From Phymorhynchus buccinoides (taxonomy: Eukaryota > Mollusca > Gastropoda > Neogastropoda > Raphitomidae), in NCBI GenBank assembly GCA_017654935.2, contig CM065690.1:26526909-26590908 (forward strand): a stretch of 64,000 nt of DNA, given 5' to 3'. The position numbers and the translations under genes were made by a program. The notes under the pieces were generated by a model that was not told where the DNA came from, ran no database searches, and saw nothing but the letters and a program-made list of their open reading frames with translations. This document shows positions 1-9,961 of this stretch, piece after piece (the stretch's first letter is position 1; each line of letters opens with the position of its first letter).

Positions 1-149
1 AACGTACGCACGCAGACAGACACACACATGCGTGCACACACAACCCACAAAACCAAAATACACACATTCATGCTCACACACACGCACCACAAAACACAGC
101 ACAAACCTCTTATTCAATTTTCCCTCACGTGCACACAACGATAGACAAC

Positions 150-1400
150 TGATCAAATATTTAGGGCGCAGCAGGAAAAACATGGGTTTTAAGAGGTTTT
201 GGATGAGGAGACTGAGTTGGAGTGTCGGAGAGGAGAAGGCAGAGCATTCCACAGAGATGGTGCTTGACAAGAAAAAGAACGTTGGCCAGCAGATTTGAGA
301 CGGATGGAGGGAATGGAAAGGAGACGAGAATCAGAAGACGAACGTAGTTGGCGAGCTGGGACATAGAGATGAAGAAGATCAGAGAGATACAGGAGAGCTT
401 GATCATTCAGTGACTTGAACTTGAAGGCAAGGAGAAGAATTTTGTAGTCAATACGTGATTGAACTGGGAGCCAATGTAGGGAACGAAGAACCGGAGTGAT
501 GTGATCGTACCTAGGGGAGCGAGAAATGAGACGAGCAGCATTATTCTGGACCCGTTGGAGCTTAGAGATGAGAATTGATGGACAGCCAGCAAGAAGTGAG
601 TTACAGTAGTCAAGGCGAGACAGGACAAAAGCACATACTAGAGTCTTCAGGGCATCCTGAGAGAGGAAACGGCGGATGGAACTAATTCTTCGAAGTTCTA
701 GATAGCAAGCCTTGCAAACATTGGAAACATGCTGTTTGAAAGAAAGGGTTTGGTTCAAAGTAACGCCTAGATTGCGGACGGATGCCGATAGCTAGTTGAT
801 CTGTGCCATCAATGTCGACAGAACCTGGGAGAACCTGAGTTTTAATTGTGTGGTTAGAGGCTACAAGAATCATCTGTCTTATCAGCATTCAGTTGCAGTT
901 TGTTGTAAAACATCCATGTTTTAACAGCAGAGATGCACAACTTAGAAGAAGAAATCATTTGATCTAATTGACTCAGGTGGGCAGAAATGTACAGTTGATT
1001 GTCATCAGAAAAGCTATGATGTAGAATAGAATGCTGGTTGATGATGGCGGAGAGAGGTTGGGTATAAAGAACAAAAAGGATAGGGCCTAAGACTGAACCT
1101 TGGGGCACACCGAACTGAAGACCTTTTGGAAGAGATGAAGAACCATTGACAACAACTGTCTGTGCGATCAGAGAGGTAGGAAGAAAACCAGGAAAGAACA
1201 TCCAAGGCAGTGAGCAGGTCGTTCGTTATCTTTAAGAGGGCTGTCTCAGTACTGTGACCTGCTCGATAATCAGACTGGTTTGGATAGAAAAGATTGTTTA
1301 CCTGAAGATGGTCAGACAGCTGTTTAAGAACCACCTTTTCCGTAAGTTTAGAAAGGAATGAAAGATTAGAGACAGGCCGATAATTCTTTAGATTTTCAGG
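150..1400 (-). mobile_element. Degenerate CR1-like non-LTR retrotransposon, reverse transcriptase part
   Basis: Read on the minus strand, pieces in shifted frames give a reverse transcriptase in the expected order. Near 1390-1330 there is an NYRP-like start, then YRAGHSTETALLKI, then GVPQGSVLGPILF near 1110, then FSDDNQLY near 1005, where the usual FADD catalytic box has Ala replaced by Ser. The C-terminal part at 758-189 has the LDYCNSLLAG, RVQNNAARL and LHWLPV motifs typical of this LINE group. At least three frameshifts or stops break it, so it is a dead copy. The endonuclease end is missing. Related C-terminal fragments lie at 26.8 kb and 41.9 kb. Clade assignment is by motif only. Confidence 0.85.
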
Positions 1401-2521
1401 ATCGAATTGTGTGAGAGCTCTATTTGTTGTTTTTTCAATTTACAAGTATACAACAGAAAATAATACCAGTGTATACAAATATTGGTCTGCTGCCTGATCA
1501 TTTGAGCAGAGAATAGATTGAGGTGCACTTTCCAGAGGCAATGAAAATTTGTTTCATTTTCAGCTGAAGAAAAATACAATACAACTGTAGTAAACTATAA
1601 GATATTGAAAGACAGTAGTCCATTTGATGACGGGGGGGGGCTTTTTTTAATTTATATTTCTTGACCAAGAAAGCAGAGAGCTTGTGAATATTGTAAAAGC
1701 AGGAACGGTCGCACAACAAAAACATTCAGCACACATCAAATACATTAATTCATCTTATTGCATTGGAAAGTTTATTTTTTTGTCGGATTATTTTACATTA
1801 TTATAAAAGTTACACAAAACGTTTTCCCTTTTCAATTATCCAGCTTTACAAAAGCTAAAACTGAGATCATTATCACATGAAATTGGAATCCTGTACATAC
1901 ACAAGGGAAAAGCTTCTTTTTCAAATATAATTCACATACAAGACTCTTTTCAGTCATCCACACTAATCCTTTCAACAATGCCCACATACATTATAAACAT
2001 TCATGCTGCGTCCCGGCATTTTAAAACGCCTCCATTTTAAACTTAGATCTCGCATCAAAAAGGAAAGCCAAAAGAGTTGACATGCACTGAAATAACCCAC
2101 AACATGAAATTAGAGTATGAATGTGGTATAAAATGTTTTCAGTATAAACAAACATTGATTTCATTGAAAAGTTAGCTCTTGTCTGAAATGAAGGATTTGG
2201 CCACTACTTGAAGAAAATGTAAAAAAAATGTAACTCGAAAAAATCTCCTGTCTATTAACACACAGAATACTCTCCCTCTAGAAAAAAACAACTTTTCTGA
2301 CAATTTGAATAAAAACGCTCATAACTTCAATAGTGAATGAATTGTTTGCACAACAAAAGTAAAGCCAACTGGTGCATGGTGAATGTTTTAGTCTCCCATG
2401 AGGCACATTTCTTTTACACCTAGAACCAAACTAATCAACACACACTTCATTTCTACTATTCTAATTTAGCCACATAACAAACATGAATTGCAGAGTGCTG
2501 CTTGATAATTTATGTGGTTGA
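1401..2521. other. AT-rich intergenic stretch, no gene seen
   Basis: No coding exon or known repeat is recognised. The stretch is AT-rich with scattered AATAAA-like hexamers on the minus strand, for example around 1766-1771. It could be the 3' untranslated region of some minus-strand gene, but nothing ties it to one. Confidence 0.4.
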
Positions 2522-2830
2522 TTAACCCCTTCGCTGCCGAGCCCATTTCCGGTTCCGGCGCAACTATTCGCCAAGCCGTTTTAGGTTGTTAAGTCTATCG
2601 CAAACATTTCTGAATAAAGTGCATAATACCCTATACTTTTCTGAACGGGAATTGAATATACTATCATTTGAGAACACTCTCACATGCATTCGAACATACT
2701 GCGAAAAGCGTATGGATAGAAAAAAGGAAACTCTTAGAATAACCCTACGACGGATATTTCCGTGACAGGGCAGTTTATAGGTTACCGGAAGTTGACGGAA
2801 ATATCCGTGACGGGGCAGTGAAGAGGTTAA
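2522..2830. mobile_element. TTAA-flanked MITE, 309 bp
   Basis: A TTAA tetranucleotide stands at both ends. The inner ends are inverted: ACCCCTTCGCTGCC on the left against GGCAGTGAAGAGGT on the right, matching at about 12 of 14 positions. It has no coding capacity. TTAA target duplication and ends starting with C-runs are what piggyBac-type elements leave, so this is inferred to be a non-autonomous relative. Elements at 48.8, 51.6 and 52.1 kb have similar CCCTTTC-type ends. Confidence 0.7.
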
Positions 2831-3153
2831 ACAGAATCAGCAAAAGGCAGTTGTGTGGGAAGCTCAAAATTCCCAGATCATCCCAATATTTTCACAACCA
2901 GGGGATCATGACCAATGTCTAAACTAGTAAAGGCATGGTGTATTCATGAGGAAACAGGTTAGGAAATGTAGCAATATATAGAGTAAACCTAACATGTACA
3001 AGGGGAAAAGTGGACAAGCCAACAAGATTTGTCTAGCTAACTGCATTCAACATTTTCATTCTGGCTTTAACATTGCTATGATAAAGCACAGACAGTAACA
3101 ATGGACAGACAAGAACAAAGTATTGTCAAATTATGCGTTAGTTGACCAATTAC

Positions 3154-3312
3154 TACAGTGATACCTCTCTTATAATGCCTTAAAAAATCACCCAAACTGG
3201 GGTCTTATAACAGAGGTAATTTTAATACTTACAAAGAAGGGCAATATCTCCGAGAAGTAGGTTTTATGTGGGAGGGAGTCATAATAGGTCTTATAAGGGA
3301 GGTTCCACTGTA
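3154..3312. mobile_element. TA-flanked MITE, about 155 bp
   Basis: The left end CAGTGATACCTCTCTTATAA and the reverse complement of the right end, CAGTGGAACCTCCCTTATAA, match at 17 of 20 positions, and TA stands directly outside both ends. Ends starting CAGTG with a TA target are typical of pogo/Tigger-type members of the Tc1/mariner superfamily. There is no coding capacity. Confidence 0.75.
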
Positions 3313-4422
3313 TTAATATTAGACTCCAAACTAGGTTTCAAGTTCAATGCATGCGTAGAAACGCTATGCTATGCACTTGAATCCTTTTCTAAGAGTTGGC
3401 CTTTCTGCGTGCTGTTGGGAATAAACGACACGGACATAAACACATGCAAACCAATCAATGTAATGATTTCACTTTCAAAACTGACCTGTACTTACTCTTG
3501 ATTTTCACACAAGAACAATCCAAAGCATTTTCACTGATTATTAACAAAGACAAGGATATATATACAAAAATTACACAAAATTTGAACGCAGCTGAAGCAT
3601 CAATGAAAACGCACAATGAAGAGTGAATGAGGCAGCAAAGGGTTCAGTATCTATCACCAATGCACATAACGAAGGGCTGTGCAGTCTTCTGAACTTGTGT
3701 TGTGGATCTCGTTTAATTAACCAGGCATGGTAGACCCGCGAATTGTGGAAAATCTGCGAAACACTTAGAAACAAAATTATTTTAAAAATGCATTGAAATG
3801 GCATGAAAAAGTGAAAATTTCACTATCATTTATTGAATTTTCTTCGGCCCCTTGGATCCCCGGCCATTTTCCTTGAAAACCACTTTGCCCCCACTACCAT
3901 GCCTGTTAACAATAACAGAGAATCTGACAAGTTTTACGCTTCCTGTCAAGTGTCAGGTGAGCTATAGTAGCCTTGCCTGATTATGACGCAACAATTGAGA
4001 GCTTCCAAGTTTCTTGGAGCATTATTTCATTTGTCCCATTTACACTGACCTACTCTACAGAATATAGTGCAGTGCATACCAACATTTTGTGTGCACCTAA
4101 CTGGTTATGATAGCAAACATACAAGGGATTTAACATAAATGTAGTTCACTCCCCTGGTTTCCTTTTCTATTTCGGTACTGCTTTACTCAAAACATGACCT
4201 TTCCCATACTTTCTAAAACAGTAGATTATTGTTTCTCAATAGATTTATTATAAACAGTCTGGTATTTTCTAAGCTCCACTCATTAAAAAAAGTCATCTTT
4301 CTCATACAAAGATCTTATGTTTACAAGTTTCAAGCTGAGCTCATAACCAGAGCTAAACTGGTCTGAACAGTCGCAAAAAATGATGTGAATTCATGCTTTT
4401 TTTCATTTCAATTACAGTGGAA
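3313..4422. other. Intergenic DNA without recognisable gene
   Basis: Only short chance reading frames occur here, and the same is true of 2831-3153. No splice-consistent exon or named repeat was recognised. Confidence 0.4.
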
Positions 4423-5006
4423 TCCGCTTAATCTGCCACTTTTTGGACCAGGAAAAATATGGCTGATAAAGCGAATCGGATGATAAAACGAACATCGAGA
4501 TACTGTATCATACACTTAACAATAACAATAACAATACAGTGTATGACGCAATTATGCAAGTCAAAAGCAATGACGTCAAAATTAAATGTTGCAGTTCAAA
4601 TTCAAATTCTTTCCCTTTTTGTGATGTGTGTGTGTTTATTAATCCTACAACTTGACAGAAGCACGAGTAAAAGACAATGATTTTGTTTTCTTGAGTGATT
4701 TCAACGCCATGCAGGGTCTTTCAATTGACAACAGCTCACCTTCCAACTTCACACTCAACCATGTAAACGTCAAAAGCGTGTTGTCAGTTTGTCTGCCTCT
4801 GTTGTTCTCCCTCTCAAAAAGGGGTCAAGAGGAAAAATTAGAGAGAAAAAGTGGCCAATAAAGTGAAATTGAAGATTTCAGCTTTGGTCGTAAAAACGAA
4901 CAAAATAACACATGCTTAAGAAGAAAAAATTCTGTTCCAGAGGAAATTGTCCGATTAAGCGGCTTTGGCCGATTATCCGATGGCCAATTAAACGGATTCC
5001 ACAGTA
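4423..5006. mobile_element. TA-flanked pogo/Tigger-like element, about 580 bp
   Basis: The left end CAGTGGAATCCGCTTAAT and the reverse complement of the right end, CTGTGGAATCCGTTTAAT, are near-identical and bordered by TA. Subterminal GCGAATCGGAT and CGATTATCCGAT motifs recur, as in Tigger-like ends. Frames inside are short, so the element is non-autonomous. Confidence 0.75.
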
Positions 5007-6587
5007 GTACCAGTTTAACCAAGACACAAGTGTAAAGGGACAAATGGAATGATGCTCTACAGGCGGTGAACTAGAACCCAAATATGAAACTTCAGCACAC
5101 CAATATCTGAGCTGCCAGTTGAATGAGAGCTGAAGGTACAAACTACCCACACTCCAGACAGCGAAATTAGATGCAAGGCACAATCTGTAAACCATATGTA
5201 CAAGCAAACACACTCCTATGATGCGCCTCTTTGCCATGTGATCAGGGTTCATAGGGGCCTTACCAGTCCTTATAAGTCTTGACCAATTGAAATCTCCGAG
5301 TAAGGCCTTACAAGTGCTTACATTCACTTCAAGGTTCTTACAAGTCCTGACAGCTGCCAAAAACTGCCCTGAGCAGCAAGACCTTACTCAATATAGATCG
5401 CAGAAGCAGCACTTTTACACTTGAGAAACATCGCTCAGCACCTACTCCACCTTGCCCCCTTCCCCCACCTTCCCGTTTTAACTGACCACTTTTTTAGCAG
5501 ACGAACGATGCACCGCAAGTTGTCAAGAGAAATTGGACTGAAATCTCGTTCTTTATCCTGTTGTCGTTTTGCAAGAAAACGCGTATATCTGTGTCAGCCA
5601 TAGTTTTTGTATCTGCTTAGACATTGTTCACAATGCTGGGAAAGCGGTTCTTTCAAGATCGTTGGCTGAAAGATGGACATTATCCTCAGGCCTACAGGTC
5701 CTTACTTGGGGATAGCTGAAAGCCCTGTGTGATTGCTGCAGATACTTAGGTAATTCAACGTTTTCACTAAAACCAAACAGTCTACACAGAACGAACAAAT
5801 CCTGAGGTACTTGTGACTGAACTGACTATGATGGAGGTTGTTTGGTGAAAGAAGAACCACTGATCCCCAACAAACCAATACAGTCTACAATGATTGGTTG
5901 CTTTCAAGAGGGACAGTCAAAGAATGCTAAAATTAGATCATATAACGCTCATCATTCTCAAAGTTTGTTACCTAAAAATGAAATACTTGTGGCCCTGGTC
6001 AGGCTCAATTTCTCTGAAACAGTTGTGCAAGGCATAAAACCCAATTAGCTAAGCTTATTTGTGAGAGTTTCATTAAATTGAAAATAAAGTATTTTTCCCT
6101 AAACTTATATCGAAACAGCAAATGCAAGGTCATGCATGGCACAGTCAGGATGGGTTTTTTAACACTAAAAACAAAAGTGGCAATTTGTTGTGAACAAAAG
6201 TAGTATTTCTCAGAAAAGCTAGTCAGGAGACCTAGGGATTGTCTTCTTTTTTTTTTTCCTAAGTAAACAACTTTTAATATGAATATAATAAGTTGACCAA
6301 AATGTTCATAAACCTCGGCTTGTAAGTTTTAGTTTTCATTAAAACCATAGACAGCATTTTCTAAAGAAGACAAACACAAACAGTGCCAATCTCATAAACA
6401 TTTTAAACAACTACACCCCCACAACAACAACAAAAATTGTACTGCAGCACTTTTCCTTCACACTTAAATTATACTTTTTCTTCTAGTAAACACGTGAACA
6501 CTTGCCTGGGAAGTTCATTTTGTGCAATCAATCTTTAAAACCGTGCTTCCACTCTGAATCCCATTACTGAAAAAAACACGCCTTCAT
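5007..6587. other. Intergenic DNA, no gene seen
   Basis: About 1.6 kb with only short, low-complexity-biased frames. A short direct theme of CTTACAAG/CCTTAC words lies around 5250-5400. No exon or named element is recognised. Confidence 0.4.
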
Positions 6588-6719
6588 CCCCCCCCCCCCC
6601 CCCCCCCCCCGCCCCCCCCCCCCCCCCTACACACACTCAGGCACAAACTCTTAGACACCATGTAATCCGGCTGCTACCGGCAGATCCCTGTTGTTTTCCC
6701 CTTCCCAGCCCAGAACTAG

Positions 6720-6750
<31 letters not shown>
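6588..6750. repeat. Poly(C) and poly(G) tracts bounding a 90-bp spacer
   Basis: An interrupted run of about 40 C ends at 6627, and a run of 30 G fills 6721-6750. They are complementary in direction and could pair as the arms of a hairpin. Tract lengths in assemblies are unreliable. Confidence 0.8.
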
Positions 6751-6751
<1 letters not shown>

Positions 6752-6756
6752 GAACA

Positions 6757-7110
6757 GCGCAAAATGTTACAATGCGTCAAAATGTTACAGTTGTAACATT
6801 TTGACACCTTGCAACATTTTGCGTGGAAAGTCCTGCGGCAAAATGTTACAATTTTGTTAGAATTGTAACATTTTGCGCGAGGCGCCCGGGGCGCCAAGCG
6901 CAGTTTGGTACAATTGTAACATTTTGCGCGAGGCGCCCACCTTTGATTGAAAGTTTTCAATTGTAACATTTTGACGCAGGCTTTCCGTGCAAAATGTTAC
7001 AATGCGTCAAAATGTTACAATTGTAACATTTTGTGCAAGGAGCCCCGGGCACCTCACGCAATTTGTTACAATTGTAGCATTTTGACGCGTTGTAACAATT
7101 TGCACTGCCA
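6757..7110. repeat. Cluster of nested TGTTACA/TGTAACA palindromes
   Basis: About 350 bp in which the words AATGTTACA and its complement TGTAACATT occur at least ten times, plus several one-base variants. They join into perfect palindromes such as AATGTTACAATTGTAACATT near 7008-7030. A roughly 50-bp block recurs nearly unchanged at about 6757-6808 and 6987-7033. GCGCGAGGCGCCC words separate some copies. No gene is present. It could be stacked ends of fold-back elements or a cruciform-prone satellite seed. Confidence 0.85.
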
Positions 7111-7114
7111 CAGG

Positions 7115-7762
7115 GTTTTTTGGGTTGTTTTAAAAAAAATTGTTTTCTTCACTTGATTTTTTCTATCGATTCTAAGCCAATCTGATAGTTTGTATATATA
7201 TGTATTCACTTTCTCTTCCTCTCTCTCTCTCTTCTGATTCTTTTTCTATGGTCATCCGCTAAAGTGTGTACAATTACTTCTGTATAAAGAAGTTGGTCAC
7301 CACCACAGAAGAAGAAGAAACCTTTAAGATCTTACTGTTTATATGTTCCCCCCAAAAAAAAACAACCCAGTTACAAGCAAGCCCCACAGATTAGTGTCAC
7401 TGTGTGTACTGAAGGCAAAAAATGCATCACATTATTGTCTGCTCAGAGGTCCATCATGTTGTTATCTAAAGCTCTTGCACACAAACACACATATGAAGAA
7501 TACACACAAGCAGCACCGTACCCAGCCTTCACCAATCCTACCCTCATTGTTGGAATAGTGTTACCATCAGCATTTCAGTTTCAGTTATCTCCTGCCATTC
7601 ACTTCTCATCTTTGTCGAGTTCTTCAACCATTCACAATTTTTCTTTGACCAATCATACTTCTCAGATCATGCTGTCCACTATTTGTCTCTGTTGAATGAA
7701 TCGCCCATGTCAGATCACGCCGGTCACTATTTGTCTATGTCAAATCTTGCCATTCAGTCTTT
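7115..7762. other. Intergenic DNA leading into TTTGTC-rich repeats
   Basis: No gene is recognised. A (GAA)n run at 7308-7320 follows a sequence that looks like a retroposon tail. From about 7600 the plus strand becomes rich in TTTGTC and TTGTCAAA words, which are degenerate relatives of the minisatellite further right. Confidence 0.45.
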
Positions 7763-8122
7763 GTCAAACCACATGACTTTTGTCTTTGTCAAATGATCCT
7801 AATCAGATCGTGCTGTCAAGTCATCCATGCCAGAGCACGCCGTCCACGGTTTGACTAGTTGAATTGTGCAATTCAGTGATTCATTATCTATCAAACCAAC
7901 CTTGGTATTTTGTACTTTATAGTCACAGAGGCATCTCTGTGAAATTTGGGTTGCTCCCACCTGGAGAGCATGTCGCAGCCAGAGGCGCACCACCCTTTTT
8001 TATTTGCATGTGATTTTTGTGTGCCTGATGAGGAAGGAAAGGGGGGGGCGGTTAAATTTTGACCAAATCACAACTTTTTTGTTGCCACCGAGTTTAACGT
8101 GTGCTAAGTGCATGGGCACATG

Positions 8123-8153
<31 letters not shown>

Positions 8154-8420
8154 TCCACATTCAGACCCTAAGGCCTAGTGCAGAGTGAGGAAAAATCCCC
8201 TGTACCCAGGTTCGAACTTGGGTTTATTGTATACGAGGCGAACGCGTTACACCTGCTCCACTCTACACCCAAAGTGTCAAACCACATGACTTGCCCTATT
8301 TTGTTTTTGTCAAACCATCCTAATCGGATTGTGCTGTCAAGTCATCCATGCCAGATCACACTGTCCAGTTTGTCTAGGTTGAATTGTGTCATTCATTATT
8401 CACTATCAAATCATCCTTGT
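7763..8420. repeat. Diverged direct duplication interrupted by a SINE
   Basis: The block at about 7763-7890 (words CAAACCACATGACTT, GTGCTGTCAAGTCATCCATG) recurs at about 8278-8410 with moderate divergence. The sequence between them is mainly the SINE described separately. This is either an old tandem duplication that received a SINE, or two units of the older TTTGTC-type array. Confidence 0.7.
7905..8270 (-). mobile_element. tRNA-headed SINE, mollusc type
   Basis: On the minus strand the 5' end (8270-8190) resembles a tRNA: an A-box-like GTGGAGCAGGTGTAACGCG, then about 30 nt later a perfect B-box core GTTCGAACC inside a CCCAAG/CTTGGG-type stem. The body contains the GACCTCGGTTTATCGTCTC and GGGTTGCTCCCACCTGGAGA segments common in dispersed molluscan SINEs. 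An internal poly(G) is present. Assignment is from memory of family features. Confidence 0.65.
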
Positions 8421-8429
8421 CACTATGTG

Positions 8430-9640
8430 GCGCTGGCTACTAGTACTAATACTTGTCCTTGTCAAAATCGTTGTTGGGCCCTAGTTCCCTTTGTCGAAAC
8501 ATCCTTGTCAGATAAAGCCTGTTTCACAATTTGTCCTTTCTCAAACCACATCCTCATCAGACCGACGACGGTGCTCATTCCCTACTTGTCCTTGTTGGAA
8601 TATTCATCGGGTACTAACTAATTCCCTTTGTCCAAACTTCCTTGTCAGATAGAGCCTGTTTCACAATTTGTCCTTTGTCAAACCACATCCTCGTCAGACC
8701 GTCCATTTCCCTACTTGTCCTTGTCGGAATATTCATCGGGTGCTAATTCCCTTTGCCAGATAAAGCCTGTTTCACAATTTGTCCTTCGTCAAACCACATC
8801 CTTGTCAGACCGACGACGGCAGTGCTCACTCCCTACTTGTCCTTGTCGGAATATTCATCAGGTGCTAATTCCCTTTGCCAGATAAAGCCTGTTTCACAAT
8901 TTGTCCTTTGTCAAACCACATCCTCGTCAGAACGTCCATTTCCATACTTGTCCTTGTCGGAATATTCATCGGGTGCTAATTCCCTTTGCCAGATAAAGCC
9001 TGTTTCACAATTTGTCCTTTGTCAAACCACATCCTCGTCAGACCGACGACGGCAGTGCTCACTCCCTACTTGTCCTTGTCAGAATATTCATCGGGTGCTA
9101 ATTCCCTTTGCCAAACCTGTTTCACAATTTGTCCTTTGTCAAACCACATCCTCGTCAGAACATCCATTTCCCTACTTGTCCTTGTCGGAATATTCATCGG
9201 GTGCTAATTCCCTTTGCCAGAAAAAGCCTGTTTCACAATTTGTCCTTTGTCAAACCACATCCTCGTCAGAACATCCATTTCCCTACTTGTCCTTGTCGGA
9301 ATATTCATCGGGTGCTAATTCCCTTTGCCAGATAAAGCCTGTTTCACAATTTGTCCTTTGTCAAACCACATCCTCGTCAGAACGTCCATTTCCCTACTTG
9401 TCCTTGTCGGAATATTCATCGGGTGCTAATTCCCTTTGCCAGATAAAGCCTGTTTCACAATTTGTCCTTTGTCAAACCACATCCTCGTCAGAACGTCCAT
9501 TTCCCTACTTGTCCTTGTCGGAATATTCATCGGGTGCTAATTCCCTTTGTCCAAACATCCTTGCCAGATAAAGCCTGTTTCACAATTTGTCCTTCGTCAA
9601 ACCACACATCCTCATCAGACCGATGACGGCGGCGGCGCTC
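8430..9640. repeat. 111/122-bp minisatellite derived from the DEAF1 3' end
   Basis: About ten tandem units. The marker GCCAGATAAAGCC recurs at 8755, 8877, 8988, 9327 and 9438, with damaged copies at 9110 and 9216. Spacings are 122 or 111 bp, depending on which of two spacers (GACGACGGCAGTGCTCACTCC or a shorter ACGTCCATTTCC type) follows. On the minus strand each unit carries GACAAGGACAAGTAG, which is exactly the last codons and stop of the adjacent DEAF1 frame, preceded by codons for PDEYS where the gene has PDDDS. The last unit merges into the gene. Long frames through the array are periodic artefacts. Confidence 0.9.
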
Positions 9641-9645
9641 ACTCC

Positions 9646-9961
9646 CTACTTGTCCTTGTCAGAGTCGTCGTCGGGCACAACGCCCGTGTCCATGATGGTG
9701 GTGATGGTGGCCTGGTGGTGGTGGGGGGCGGCGTTCCAGGCCACGTTGTAGGCCACCTTGTCCTCGGAGATGACCGTCACCGACTCCATCTTGTCGGGGG
9801 TGGGGGGGGGCGGGGTGAGGGTGCTGGTGGTGGGGGTGGAGGTGGTGGTCTGCCCGGGCCTGGGCCAGCGCCTGCTGCACGGCGATGTCCTTCTGGTTGC
9901 GCTGCTCCATCATCAGGCGGGACAGGTTCATCTGGGCCTCGATGCGCGCCGTGTTCAGCGC
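9646..9961 (-). CDS. DEAF1: DEAF1-like last exon, frame slip in homopolymer
   Basis: Begins [20 protein letters not shown], continuing the helix, then a His/Pro-rich stretch. As given, the frame passes a G/C homopolymer near 9795-9817 and ends at 9659. Shifting by one base there gives [17 protein letters not shown] and an acidic PDDDSDKDK end with the stop at 9646-9648. The shifted end is preferred because MESVTV resembles the last residues of DEAF1 homologues and because its DKDK-stop is what the neighbouring minisatellite copied. A base error in the tract is the simplest cause. Confidence 0.75.

Noticed and set aside
1730..2500. 3' UTR of the DEAF1-like gene
   Set aside because: Minus-strand AATAAA words exist, but the stretch is 7 kb beyond the stop with SINE, minisatellite and MITE DNA between; nothing links them.
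8753..9571. 272-codon plus-strand frame
   Set aside because: It is the periodic translation of the minisatellite; units of 111 bp keep the frame by chance, and the opposite strand carries the gene-derived sequence.
8430..9640. CRISPR-like array
   Set aside because: Units are contiguous 111/122-bp tandem repeats without unique spacers, in a eukaryotic genome.
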